This document shows positions 9,446 to 18,138 of a stretch of 64,000 nt of DNA, in pieces. The DNA is taken from positions 248,001-312,000 of the forward strand of contig JACKFA010000008.1 in the NCBI GenBank assembly GCA_020632715.1, given 5' to 3'. A program made the translations under genes and the position numbers. This stretch comes from Deltaproteobacteria bacterium. Its GTDB lineage: Bacteria > Myxococcota_A > UBA9042 > PHBI01. The notes under the pieces were generated by a model. It did no database searches. It worked only from the letters and a program-made list of their open reading frames with translations, and was not told the DNA's origin. How positions within the stretch are numbered: position 1 is the stretch's first letter; each line of letters starts with the position of its first letter.

Positions 9446-9922
9446 TCACGCGTTCGCCTGAGCCGCCTCCTGAGCGGGCGTGCCGTACTTCGTCACGAGC
9501 TGCGCGAGCTCCGGGATCGCCTCCTCGACGTTCGCGAGGGCGCTCGGCCGGAGGCGCTCGTAGAACTTCTTCGCCGTCTTGTGCTTCGTCGTCTGCGCGC
9601 GGAGGTCGGTCACCTCGATGAGGGCCTCGGAGACCTCCTTCCGGTGCTCGACGAGGTAGGTCTCGAACGTGCCCGCCGCCCCGCTCGACGCGTGCCGCGC
9701 CTCGAACTGCGAGAGCTTCTCCACCCACTCGTCGAGGAGCGCGTCCACGACGCCCGGGACGAACCCCGGCTTGATGGCCTTCACGGCCTTGAACGCGCCC
9801 TTGATCGCGATGCCCGAGAGGCCCTTCTTCTCCGCCACCTGGCGGTCCAGGATGGCGCAGCAGTCCTTCACGACGAGGGGCCGGACCTCGGGTTCCAGGA
9901 AGCGGGCTGCGAGCGTCGTCAT
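9446..9922 (-). CDS. Conserved protein of unknown function (DUF6918-like)
   Basis: A soluble, mostly helical protein of 158 residues without signal peptide or membrane helix. The N-terminal pattern (TTLAARFLEPEVRPLVVKDC, then a GLSGIAIKGAFKAVKAIKPG stretch) recalls a family I remember as DUF6918, small actinobacterial and myxobacterial proteins without a known role; that match is from memory. The start is ATG 9922 because AGGAG lies nine bases upstream. ATG 9931 would overlap that ribosome site. It is in line with and downstream of hrpB, but a 137-base gap separates them, so co-transcription is uncertain. Confidence 0.75.
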   Translation of the reverse strand: MTTLAARFLEPEVRPLVVKDCCAILDRQVAEKKGLSGIAIKGAFKAVKAIKPGFVPGVVDALLDEWVEKLSQFEARHASSGAAGTFETYLVEHRKEVSEALIEVTDLRAQTTKHKTAKKFYERLRPSALANVEEAIPELAQLVTKYGTPAQEAAQANA

Positions 9923-10059
9923 GCGGGTCATCTCCTGCGAAGTCGGGGCTGTCTCGCACATTCGGCCCCCCAAGGCCAGCAAAAGCGGCCCGCGCCTCGC
10001 TCCCCGCGGCCCCCTGCGCGGCGCCCCTCGCGCGATCGCCCGGAGACCGCGACCGAGCG

Positions 10060-12558
10060 CTACCGGCGCTTGATGGTCCGCTGGCTCGGCGTCGCCGCGA
10101 GCGGATCCTCCGGCCAGTCGTGCTTCGGGTAGCGCGACCGCATCTCACCCCGCACCGCCGGCCACGTCCGCGCCCAGAAGCTCGCGAGATCCCGCGTCAC
10201 CTGGAGCGGCCGCCCCGCCGGCGACAGCAGGTGCAGCACCACCGGCACGCGCCCGCCCGCCACCGTCGGCGTCGCGCTCTGCCCGTAGAGCTCCTGGATC
10301 TTCACCGCGAGCACCGGCGCCCCCTCGGCGTCGTACGCGAGCTTCGCCGCGCGCCCGCTGGGGATGGGGATCCGCTCCGGGAGCTCCGCGTCGAGCCGCC
10401 GTCGGACCTCCCACGGGAGCGACGCGAGCACCGCCGCTGCGACCGGCGCCCGCCGCAGGTCGTCGAGCGCCGCCCTCCCCACGCAGAGCGCCGGGAGCGC
10501 CCCCTCGAGCCACGGCGCGCGCGCCGTCGGCAGCTCGAGCTCCGGGAACGCCCGCGCGAGCGTCCGGAGCCGCGCGAGGAGCTCTTCCGCGGCCTCGTCG
10601 AGGGTCCCGAGCGCCGCCTCCGCGTCGGCGCTCGCCTGCTCGAGGAGGAGCGCGGCCGCCGCGACCCGATCACTGAGCGGCACCGGCCGCGCCTCGAACA
10701 CGAGGTCGTCGAAGCGCGCGACCCGCTCGGCGACGACGCGCCCCCGGAGCGCGTCCCAGCGCACGGCCTCCCCCTCGACCCAGAGGGGGTGCGCGCGGAG
10801 CGCCGCCGGATCCACGCTGGCCCAGCGGCGGACGAGGCTCGTCGATCCCGCGCCGCGCTGCCCCGCGTCCAACTCCAGCGCCACGATCACGTCGCCCGCG
10901 TGCGCGCCGTCGATGACCCGCGCGCCGCGGCCCGACACGAGCTTGAACTGATCGCTCCCAGGCTCCCGCCGGACGCCCACGCGGTCCGAGAAGCCGGCGA
11001 GCAGGGCGTCGTCGAGGCTCGCGCCTGCCGGCGCCGCGCGCCGCCCTGCGTCAGCTCCCCTCGCGGCGCTCGCGAGCTGCCGCACGAGCCGCTCGGCCCG
11101 CCCCCCGGCGCGCGCGAGCCGCTGCGCGCCGTGGCGGAGGTCCGCGTCCGGCACGAGCCGCTCCGCCTCGCGCCCGAGCTCGAGCGCCGCCGCCATGCGC
11201 GCCGCGATCTCCCCCTGCCCCGCGTCGGTCGCCGCCGCGAGGAACGCCGCGACCCGCGGGTGGGCCGGGATCCGCCGCACGCGCTCGCCGACGGCCGTCA
11301 GCGCCCCGCCCTCCCCCGCCGTCGCGCCGATCCGGGCGAGGAGCGCCTCGGCGCGGGCGAGCGCCGCGGCGGGCGCCGGCGTGAGCAGCTCGAACGCCGC
11401 GAGGTCCTTGACGCCCCAGCCGCGCAGCTCGAGCGCGAGCCCGGCGAGGTCGACGCGCGTGATCTCGGGCTCGTCGTGGTCGGCGAGGAGCCGGTCCTCG
11501 TGCGCCGTCCAGAGGCGCAGCGCCCTCCCCGGCCCGAGGCGCCCGGCGCGACCCGCGCGCTGGTCGGCCGACGCCCGGCTCACGCGCTCCGTGTAGAGGC
11601 GCCCCGCCCCGAGGCTCGGCTCCCAGCGCATCACCTTGTGGAGCCCGCTGTCGACGACGGCGCCGACGCGCCCGAGCGTGAGCGAGGTCTCGGCGATGTT
11701 CGTCGCGAGCACGACGCGCGGCCGCGGCCCCGGGTCGAGCACCGCGTCCTGCTGCTCCGGCGGGAGGCGGCCGTGGAGGACGTCCACGGCGTGCCCGCGG
11801 GCGGCGAGCGGCGCCTCGAGGAGCACCCGCGCCGCCTCGATGTCGCGGACGCCCGGGAGGAACGCGAGCACGTCCCCGTCGACGTCGCCACGGTCGAGGA
11901 GCGCGAGGACGCCGCGCGCGACGGCGTCCGCCACGGGCTCTCCCTGGAGCGAGCGCTCGACGTGCTCGATGGCGACCGGGTAGAGGCGGCCGTCGCTCGA
12001 GACGATGGGGCAGCCGCCGAGGTAGGCGGCGACGCCCTCGGCGTCGAGCGTGGCCGACATCGCGACGACGAGCAGGTCGTCGCGGAGCGCGTCCTGCACC
12101 TCGCGGCAGAAGGCGAGCGCGAGGTCGGCGTCGAGGCTCCGCTCGTGGAGCTCGTCGAGGACGACCGCCGCGACGCCCCGGAGCTCGGGGTCGCGCTGGA
12201 GCCAGGCGGTCAGGATCCCCTCGGTGACGACGCGGATCCGCGTCCGCGCCGAGACCCGCGTGTCGAGCCGCACCTGGTAGCCCACGACGCCGCCCGGCTC
12301 CTCGCCGAAGCCGCGCGCGAGCCGGCGCGCGACCGCCCGCGCCGCGACCTTTCGCGGCTGGAGCAGCACGATCTCGCCGTCGCCGAGGAGCCCCGAGCCG
12401 AGGAGCCAGGGCGGGACGAGGGTCGTCTTCCCGGAGCCGGCGGGGGCCTGGAGGACCGCGCGCCGGTGCGCGCGGAGGGCGCGCCCGACGTCGTCGAGGA
12501 CGTCCGCGACGGGGAGCGCGGCCGCGGGGTCGGCGGGGCCGGACGCGCGCTCAGGCAC
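10060..12558 (-). CDS. hrpB: ATP-dependent helicase HrpB
   Basis: A DEAH-box-type helicase of 832 residues. Walker A is APAGSGKTT near 39-46, the Walker B variant DELH is at 135-138, and SAT follows (VVAMSATLDAEG). Motif VI is QRAGRAGRLGPG. The C-terminal RYPKHDWPEDP block is characteristic of HrpB rather than HrpA. The physiological role of HrpB is poorly defined; RNA processing is suggested for relatives. The GTG start at 12558 overlaps the end of serC by eight bases (GTGCCTGA), so the two are probably translationally coupled. No truncation is seen. Confidence 0.95.
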   Translation of the reverse strand: MPERASGPADPAAALPVADVLDDVGRALRAHRRAVLQAPAGSGKTTLVPPWLLGSGLLGDGEIVLLQPRKVAARAVARRLARGFGEEPGGVVGYQVRLDTRVSARTRIRVVTEGILTAWLQRDPELRGVAAVVLDELHERSLDADLALAFCREVQDALRDDLLVVAMSATLDAEGVAAYLGGCPIVSSDGRLYPVAIEHVERSLQGEPVADAVARGVLALLDRGDVDGDVLAFLPGVRDIEAARVLLEAPLAARGHAVDVLHGRLPPEQQDAVLDPGPRPRVVLATNIAETSLTLGRVGAVVDSGLHKVMRWEPSLGAGRLYTERVSRASADQRAGRAGRLGPGRALRLWTAHEDRLLADHDEPEITRVDLAGLALELRGWGVKDLAAFELLTPAPAAALARAEALLARIGATAGEGGALTAVGERVRRIPAHPRVAAFLAAATDAGQGEIAARMAAALELGREAERLVPDADLRHGAQRLARAGGRAERLVRQLASAARGADAGRRAAPAGASLDDALLAGFSDRVGVRREPGSDQFKLVSGRGARVIDGAHAGDVIVALELDAGQRGAGSTSLVRRWASVDPAALRAHPLWVEGEAVRWDALRGRVVAERVARFDDLVFEARPVPLSDRVAAAALLLEQASADAEAALGTLDEAAEELLARLRTLARAFPELELPTARAPWLEGALPALCVGRAALDDLRRAPVAAAVLASLPWEVRRRLDAELPERIPIPSGRAAKLAYDAEGAPVLAVKIQELYGQSATPTVAGGRVPVVLHLLSPAGRPLQVTRDLASFWARTWPAVRGEMRSRYPKHDWPEDPLAATPSQRTIKRR

Positions 12559-13639
12559 GCGCCTGGAAGGCCTTCATGTAGTCGACGAGGCGCATCACGC
12601 CGTCGAGGGGCATCTGGTTGTAGATCGACGCGCGGATCCCGCCGGCCGTCCGGTGGCCCTTGAGCGAGTCGAGGCCAGCCTCCTTGGCGCCCGCGAGGAA
12701 GGCCGTGTGGCGCGCCTCGTCGGGGAGCTCGAAGCAGACGTTCATCCGCGAGCGGTGCGACGGCTCCTTCACGAACGGGTGGTAGAAGCCGCCGGAGCCG
12801 TCGACGACCTCGTAGATGGCCTGCGCCTTCTGCTCGTTCACGCGCGCGATGGCCTCGAGCCCGCCCTGCTCCTCGAGCCAGCGGCAGACGAGCATCACCG
12901 CGTAGATGGCGAAGGTGGGCGGCGTGTTGTAGCAGCTGTCCTTCTTGTCCTGGATCCCGTACTGCCAGATGGTCGGGATGTCCGTCCGCGCCTCGGCGAT
13001 CCAGCGGCGGTCGGCGATGACGAGGGTCACGCCCGCGGGGCCCGCGTTCTTTTGTGCACCTGCGTAGATGACGCCGAAGCGGCTCACGTCGACCGGCCTC
13101 GAGAGCACGTCCGACGACATGTCGCACACATGGTGCACTGCACCAAAGTCGGGCAGCGTCTGCCACTGCGTGCCGTAGATGGTGTTGTTCGAGGTCGTGT
13201 GGACGTACTCGGTGTCGGGCGCGGGCGCGACGCCGTCGAGGTCCGGGAGGTGGCGGTAGCCGCCGTCGTGGCTCGACGCGAGGCTGTAGGCGTCGCCGAC
13301 GAGCTTCGCCTCGTCGAGCGCGCCCCTGGCCCAGACGCCGGTGTCGACGAAGGCCGCCCGCCGCCCGGGCCGCAGGAAGTTGAGCGGCAGCTGCGCGAAC
13401 TGCCCGCGCGCGCCGCCCTGCAGGAAGAGGACGGCGTGGGTGTCTGGGATGCCGAGGAGCGCGCGCAGGCGCTGCTGCGTCTCGGCGAGCACGCCGTCGA
13501 AGTACTTCGAGCGGTGGCTGATCTCGAGGATCGAGAGCCCGCCGACCTCATCGAGCCCGAGGACGGCCTTTGCGAGGCCGTCGAGGACCGAGGGCGCGAG
13601 GATCGAGGGGCCGGGGGCGAAGTTGACGGGGCGGGTCAT
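12551..13639 (-). CDS. serC: Phosphoserine aminotransferase
   Basis: A 362-residue, PLP-dependent class V aminotransferase, the usual SerC length. It makes 3-phosphoserine from 3-phosphohydroxypyruvate and glutamate, the second step of serine synthesis, and can also act in pyridoxal phosphate synthesis. It begins RPVNFAPGPSILAP; EISHRSK and FLQGGARGQF are family blocks, and the PLP lysine is K197 in YAGAQKNAGPAG. The ATG at 13639 has GGAGGAG seven bases upstream; longer upstream extensions of the frame lack a better start. The downstream partner hrpB overlaps its 3' end. serA and serB are not in the window. Confidence 0.95.
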   Translation of the reverse strand: MTRPVNFAPGPSILAPSVLDGLAKAVLGLDEVGGLSILEISHRSKYFDGVLAETQQRLRALLGIPDTHAVLFLQGGARGQFAQLPLNFLRPGRRAAFVDTGVWARGALDEAKLVGDAYSLASSHDGGYRHLPDLDGVAPAPDTEYVHTTSNNTIYGTQWQTLPDFGAVHHVCDMSSDVLSRPVDVSRFGVIYAGAQKNAGPAGVTLVIADRRWIAEARTDIPTIWQYGIQDKKDSCYNTPPTFAIYAVMLVCRWLEEQGGLEAIARVNEQKAQAIYEVVDGSGGFYHPFVKEPSHRSRMNVCFELPDEARHTAFLAGAKEAGLDSLKGHRTAGGIRASIYNQMPLDGVMRLVDYMKAFQARA

Positions 13640-13796
13640 GGCGTGCTCCTCCGAGGTCGGGGATCCGGCCGATCCATGCCACAAACGCGCGCGCGCCGAA
13701 AGCGCGGCCGCGCGGACCCGCGCGCGGCTGCCGCCGGAGGCCCCTACGCGGAACGCCCTTGCTCCGGGCGGCCCGGTGGCGCTATGCGCATTCGCC

Positions 13797-15053
13797 ATGA
13801 GGATCCCGAAGCGCGTCCAGGACATGGTCGAGGACGGCCTCATCGACGAGGTCATCCGCCCGCTCATGAGCGGGAAGGAGGCGTCCGTCTACCTCGTCGT
13901 GGCCGGGGGGGAGCTCCGCTGCGCCAAGGTCTACAAGGAGGCGACGTCGCGGAGCTTCCGGCAGCGCGCCGACTACGAGGAGGGGCGGAACGTGCGGTCG
14001 TCGCGGACGGGCCGCGCGATCGCGAAGCGCTCGCGCTTCGGGAAGGCCGAGCTCGAGGAGGCGTGGCACAACGCGGAGGTCGAGGCGCTCCAGCGGCTGT
14101 CGGCCGCCGGGGTGCGCGTACCGCGACCGTACCGCTACGACGACGGCGTCCTCATCATGGATCTCGTCGAGGACGGGCTCGGGAATCCGGCGCCGCGCCT
14201 CGTGGACCTCGATCTCCTGCCCGACGAGGCGCGCGCGTTCCACCGCCACCTCCTCGGGGACATCGTGGCGATGCTCTGCGCCGGGGTGATCCACGGCGAT
14301 CTGTCCGAGTACAACGTGCTCGTCGACCCGCAGGGCCCCGTCATCATCGACCTGCCTCAGGCCGTGGCCGCCGCGGGCAACCAGGGCGCGAAGAAGCTGC
14401 TCCTGCGCGACGTGGAGAACCTCGCGAACTACCTCGGGCGGTTCGCGCCCGATCTGCGCGAGACCGACTTCGGGCGCGAGATCTGGCACCTGTACGAGAA
14501 CGGGAAGCTCGCACCGGACACGCCGCTGACCGGACGGTTCCAGCGGAAGGAGCGGCAGGCCAACGTCGAGCGGGTCCTCGGCGACATCGCCGACGCAAGG
14601 CGCGACGCGGAGCGCCGCGGCGCGACCGGCGGGAAGCGGCGACGGCGCGGCGGCGGCGGCGGCAGCGGTGGCGCGGCGCAAGGCGGGGGGGCGGCGGCGG
14701 AGGCGGCGCGAGGCCGCCTGAGGCGCGGGCGCCGCGCGAGGATCCGCGCCCACCGCGACGCGCCCAGGGCGACGGCCCGCGGCCGGATCGGCGGCCGAGC
14801 GACGGCCCGAGGCCGGATCGGCGACCGAGCGACGGCCCGAGGCCGGATCGGCGGCCGGGCGACGGCCCGCGGCCGCCTCAGAAGCAGGGCCCGCAGGGCG
14901 CGGCCGTCCAGCGGCGCGGGGAGGCGCCGCCGCCGGGCGCGGGCCCGCGCGATGGCGGCGAGCGACGCGGCGGTGACGGACGGGGCCCCGTGGGGCCCTG
15001 CCGGGGTGGTCGCGGCCCGCGACGTTGATCGCGCCTCGCTCGCCGTGGCATAA
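13797..15053 (+). CDS. RIO-type atypical Ser/Thr kinase
   Basis: The first ~260 residues form a RIO1-like kinase. GKEASVYLV is the nucleotide-binding loop, CAKVYK holds the catalytic lysine, HGDLSEYNVLV is the catalytic loop, and IIDLPQAV supplies the metal-binding aspartate. Bacterial RIO kinases are poorly understood; archaeal and eukaryotic relatives act in ribosome maturation. After about residue 285 the frame becomes Gly-rich, then very Arg/Ala-rich. A G7 run at 14685-14691 marks a possible frameshift. One more G would switch reading to a Pro/Arg/Asp-rich tail ending at a TGA at 15026-15028, which looks more like a natural disordered tail. The kinase domain is certain; the last ~120 residues as read here are doubtful. 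ATG 13797 starts MRIPKRVQDM, with no strong ribosome site. Confidence 0.85.
   Translation: MRIPKRVQDMVEDGLIDEVIRPLMSGKEASVYLVVAGGELRCAKVYKEATSRSFRQRADYEEGRNVRSSRTGRAIAKRSRFGKAELEEAWHNAEVEALQRLSAAGVRVPRPYRYDDGVLIMDLVEDGLGNPAPRLVDLDLLPDEARAFHRHLLGDIVAMLCAGVIHGDLSEYNVLVDPQGPVIIDLPQAVAAAGNQGAKKLLLRDVENLANYLGRFAPDLRETDFGREIWHLYENGKLAPDTPLTGRFQRKERQANVERVLGDIADARRDAERRGATGGKRRRRGGGGGSGGAAQGGGAAAEAARGRLRRGRRARIRAHRDAPRATARGRIGGRATARGRIGDRATARGRIGGRATARGRLRSRARRARPSSGAGRRRRRARARAMAASDAAVTDGAPWGPAGVVAARDVDRASLAVA
14771..14875 (+). repeat. 30-base tandem repeat in the RIO kinase tail
   Basis: Three full units (14771-14800, 14801-14830, 14831-14860) and a partial fourth start GACGGCCC. They differ at only a few positions. 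The period is a multiple of three, so it encodes ten-residue repeats in either reading frame: ATARGRIGGR-like in the given frame, DGPRPDRRPS-like in the alternative frame. Confidence 0.9.
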
Positions 15054-15120
15054 CCCGCCCGCGCCCAGCGCGCCGCCCGGAGGCGACGCGGACCGTTCAC
15101 CGGCGCGGAGGAGAGGCCCC

Positions 15121-16278
15121 ATGGCACGATCGGCCGAGCTCGGGATCCGCCGGCTCGAAGACATCGTCTTCTACGTCCACGACATCGCGCGCAGCCACCA
15201 GTTCTACACGGAGCGGGTGGACTTCGCGCTGATCGGCCGCTCGACGCCCGGGCGCGACGAGCGCCGCGGCGAGACCGTGCGGGTCTACCAGGCCGGCGAC
15301 GTGCGCGTCACCGTGACGCAGCCGATCGACGCCGGCTCCGAGTCGGGCCGGTATCTGAAGCGCCACCCGGACGGGATCGCGACGCTCGTCTTCGAGGTCG
15401 CAGACGTCGCGAAGACCTTCGCGGTGCTCGACGAGCGCGGCGCGACCATCGTCGACGACGTGCGCTGGCACGATGACGGCGACGGCGGGCGGCTCGGCTC
15501 GTTCGAGATCACGACGCCGTTCGGTGAGGGGCGCTTCCGCTTCGTCGAGCGCGCGGGCGGCTACGCCGGGCTCGGCGAGGGGATGGAGAGCCTGCCCCTC
15601 CCGGGGACGACGAACCGCTTCGGCTTCGAGCGCTACGACCACGTCACGTCGAACTTCCTGACGCTCGGGCCGATGGAGCTCTGGTGCAAGGAGGTCCTCG
15701 GGCTCGAGGAGTTCTGGGAGATCGAGTTCCACACCGACGACGTGGCGCACCAGGACGACCACGGCTCGGGGCTGAAGTCGACGGTCCTCTGGGACCCGCA
15801 CTCCGGGGTGAAGTTCGCGAACAACGAGCCCAAGCGGCCGTTCTTCGAGAGCTCGCAGATCTACACGTTCGTGATGGACAACCTCGGGCCGGGCTTCCAG
15901 CACGTCGCCCTCACGACGACCGACATCATCGCGACGGTGAAGGGGCTGCGCGACCGCGGTGTGGTCTTCATGCCGACGCCCGGGAGCTACTACGACGTGC
16001 TCCCGGAGCGCATCGCGAGGCTCGGGATCGGCGGCATCGACGAGGACATCGAGGTCCTCCGCGGGCTCGAGATCCTCGTCGACGGCGCGGGCGAGCGCAG
16101 CTACCTGCTCCAGATCTTCCTGAAGGAGGCCTCGGGGCTCTACGCCGACGCGAAGGCCGGCCCCTTCTTCTTCGAGATCATCCAGCGGAAGGGCGACGCC
16201 GGCTTCGGCGGCGGCAACTTCCGCGCGCTCTTCGAGTCGATCGAGCTCGAAGAGAAGCGGTCGGGTAAGCGCGCGTAG
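15121..16278 (+). CDS. hppD: 4-hydroxyphenylpyruvate dioxygenase
   Basis: A non-haem Fe(II) dioxygenase of 385 residues converting 4-hydroxyphenylpyruvate to homogentisate in tyrosine breakdown, a route also used for tocopherol-like and pigment precursors. Two glyoxalase-fold halves are visible. The Fe ligands fit: His in RYDHVTSNF (near 173), His in FQHVALTT (near 261) and Glu in FFEIIQRKGD (near 351). The C-terminal GFGGGNFRALFESIE helix is typical. 4-hydroxymandelate synthase is a close relative, but the long C-terminal helix and general pattern favour HPPD. GGAGGAGAG lies a few bases before the ATG. No other tyrosine-catabolism gene is adjacent. Confidence 0.93.
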   Translation: MARSAELGIRRLEDIVFYVHDIARSHQFYTERVDFALIGRSTPGRDERRGETVRVYQAGDVRVTVTQPIDAGSESGRYLKRHPDGIATLVFEVADVAKTFAVLDERGATIVDDVRWHDDGDGGRLGSFEITTPFGEGRFRFVERAGGYAGLGEGMESLPLPGTTNRFGFERYDHVTSNFLTLGPMELWCKEVLGLEEFWEIEFHTDDVAHQDDHGSGLKSTVLWDPHSGVKFANNEPKRPFFESSQIYTFVMDNLGPGFQHVALTTTDIIATVKGLRDRGVVFMPTPGSYYDVLPERIARLGIGGIDEDIEVLRGLEILVDGAGERSYLLQIFLKEASGLYADAKAGPFFFEIIQRKGDAGFGGGNFRALFESIELEEKRSGKRA

Positions 16279-16332
16279 GGCTGCGCCCGGAACGGCCACG
16301 GATCGCGCCAAGGCGCCGTTTCCGAAGGGAAA

Positions 16333-16434
16333 CCACGAAGCACGGAGGCACGGAGGCACGGAGGGAGCGGTGGAACGACGGGTCTCCCCCTGTCCTCCTC
16401 TCCCTCCTCCCTCCGTGTCTCCGCGTCTCCGTGG
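16333..16434. repeat. Inverted repeat built from CACGGAGG octamers
   Basis: The left arm has CCACGAAG followed by three CACGGAGG units (16341-16364). The right arm (16408-16434) reads CCTCCGTGTCTCCGCGTCTCCGTGG, its imperfect reverse complement, with about 40 bases between. It lies between convergent genes, so it could also end transcription in both directions. Same family as the elements near 9.1 and 42.6 kb. Confidence 0.85.
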
Positions 16435-16489
16435 TCACGTTCCACGGAGCCCCGCGCGGCGACGTCGCCTTGACGCCAGTCCGGGCCCG

Positions 16490-17509
16490 TCAGCGCGTCG
16501 CGTCCCAGACCCGATAGGCCGGGTCGTGGTACCGCACCTCCACCCGCGAGAACGACGCCTCGAGCGCGCGCGTCACGTGCTTGTCGTGGTTGGCGACGCA
16601 GAGGAAGCGCCCCCCGCGGCCGAGCCGGCGCGCCGCCCCCGCGATGACCTCGCCCGCGAGGTCGTGGGCGTGGGCCCGCCCCTCGTGACGCGGCGGGTTC
16701 GACACCACGAGGTCGAACGCCCCCGGCGCGAGCTCGTCGGCCTCCGTCAGCAGGACCCCGCCCGTGAGCCCGTTCGCCGCGAGCGTCCGGCGCGACGCCT
16801 CGCACGCCGTCGCAGAGACGTCGGCCAGGACCACCTCGGCGCGCGGGCGCGCGCGGGCGAGGAACGCCCCGAGGACGCCGGCGCCCGCGCCCAGATCGAG
16901 CGCCCGCGCGTACGCGGGCACGTCGGCCGCGAGCACGTCGAGGAGGTGCCGCGTCCCGAGGTCGAGCCGCCCGTGCCCGAAGACGCCCGGCAGGCTCACG
17001 ACCGAGAGCGGCGCGCCCCCCGGCCCCGGCGCCGTGAAGCGGGCCTCGAAGCCGTCGAGCTCCGGCCGCGCCGAGGTCTCTCCCGGCCACGCCGCGGCGA
17101 CCCGGCAGTGGCGCTTCCCGCGGATGAGCTCGCACTCGCCGTAGCGCTCGGCCAGCACCGCCTCCGCGGAGCGGATCCCGTCGCGCTGATGGCCGACCAC
17201 CCAGATCGCGCCCCCCGGCTCGACGAGGCTCTCCGCGACCGCGAGCCGGAGCAGGAGCTGCGCCTTCGCCTTCGGCATGACGATCACGATCCGCGCCCAG
17301 GCCTTCGCCTTCGGCAGCACCGTCGCCTGGATCCCGAGCGCCTTCGCCGTCTCGAGGTCGTCCGTCGCGAACGCGACCTCCGGCAGCGCCGCGCGGTACG
17401 GCGTAGGCGCCCCGAGCCGCTCACCCCAGACGAGCGTCGGCCGCGGATCCTCCGCGAGCGCCTCGATGAGCGTCTCGACGACGCCCGACCCCACGCCCCC
17501 GTCGCTCAA
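16490..17509 (-). CDS. RsmC/RlmG-like rRNA guanine-N2 methyltransferase
   Basis: About 339 residues, the length of RsmC. The N-terminal half is a degenerate methyltransferase-like domain. The C-terminal half has an SAM-binding motif (ALDLGAGAGVLGAFL) and the catalytic VVSNPPRHEGR, corresponding to the NPPFH block of RsmC and RlmG, which methylate guanine N2 in 16S or 23S rRNA. Which rRNA position it modifies cannot be told. The start is probably TTG 17509, overlapping the TGA of the HEAT gene (TTGA); GTG 17494 after a GGGGG is the alternative. It is the last gene of a three-gene overlapping operon. Confidence 0.85.
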   Translation of the reverse strand: MSDGGVGSGVVETLIEALAEDPRPTLVWGERLGAPTPYRAALPEVAFATDDLETAKALGIQATVLPKAKAWARIVIVMPKAKAQLLLRLAVAESLVEPGGAIWVVGHQRDGIRSAEAVLAERYGECELIRGKRHCRVAAAWPGETSARPELDGFEARFTAPGPGGAPLSVVSLPGVFGHGRLDLGTRHLLDVLAADVPAYARALDLGAGAGVLGAFLARARPRAEVVLADVSATACEASRRTLAANGLTGGVLLTEADELAPGAFDLVVSNPPRHEGRAHAHDLAGEVIAGAARRLGRGGRFLCVANHDKHVTRALEASFSRVEVRYHDPAYRVWDATR

Positions 17510-18138
17510 CGGGCGCCGCCGCCCGCGAGCCGCTTCGCGCGCCGCTCGAGCGTGAAGCGCGCGAGGGAGCGCATCGCCTTCGGGGCCCTGTCGGACGCCG
17601 CGATCCGCTCGAGGCTCGCCTTCGCCCCCGCCGCGTCGACCCACCGGAGCCCGCGCACCGCCGCCTCGGCGACCCGGCTGTCGGCGTCGCCCGTGGCGCG
17701 GTCGACGAGCGCGAGCAGCGCCGCGTCGCCCGGCTGCCCGAAGCTCCGCGCGAGCTGGTAGACGGCTCGTTTCCGCACCTCCGGGTGGCGGTGCTCGGCG
17801 AGCCCGACGAGCGCCGCACGGACACCGGCGTCGGGGTAGAAGCCGAGGAACGCGATGGCGCGCGTGCGCGTCCACTCGTCCCGCGCGTCCTCGCCCGCGG
17901 CCACGAGGAGGCGCGCCCGCGCGTCCGGGAAGGCCTGCTCGAGCTCCGCCCGGCTCGCCGGGACGACGTCGATGGCCTTCAGGAACGCCTCGAACCGCGC
18001 GTCGGGGGACGGCGTCGGCGCCGCCGCGATCGCGCGGCCACCGGCCGAGGAGAGCGTCAGCGCCAGCGTGAGCGCCGCCGCGACCGCCAGGACACCGCGC
18101 CGGAGCGCGCTCGTCGTCGTCCATGCACGCTTGGTCAC
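17506..18138 (-). CDS. Exported HEAT-repeat protein
   Basis: A 210-residue protein with a hydrophobic N-terminal segment (LAVAAALTLALTLSSAGG) that looks like a signal peptide. Helical repeats follow in which residues such as GLAEHRHPEVRKRAVYQLAR match HEAT/PBS-lyase-type repeats. Such repeats usually form a protein-binding solenoid; no catalytic motif is present. The GTG at 18138 overlaps the TGA of the metzincin gene (GTGA) and has GGAGG seven bases upstream, and its own stop overlaps the methyltransferase start. It is likely a periplasmic scaffold or inhibitor partner of the upstream protease, a guess from context only. Confidence 0.8.
   Translation of the reverse strand: MTKRAWTTTSALRRGVLAVAAALTLALTLSSAGGRAIAAAPTPSPDARFEAFLKAIDVVPASRAELEQAFPDARARLLVAAGEDARDEWTRTRAIAFLGFYPDAGVRAALVGLAEHRHPEVRKRAVYQLARSFGQPGDAALLALVDRATGDADSRVAEAAVRGLRWVDAAGAKASLERIAASDRAPKAMRSLARFTLERRAKRLAGGGAR

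Noticed and set aside
14771..14875. 30-base repeats as a possible CRISPR array
   Set aside because: Units are directly abutting with no spacers, and lie within a coding tail.
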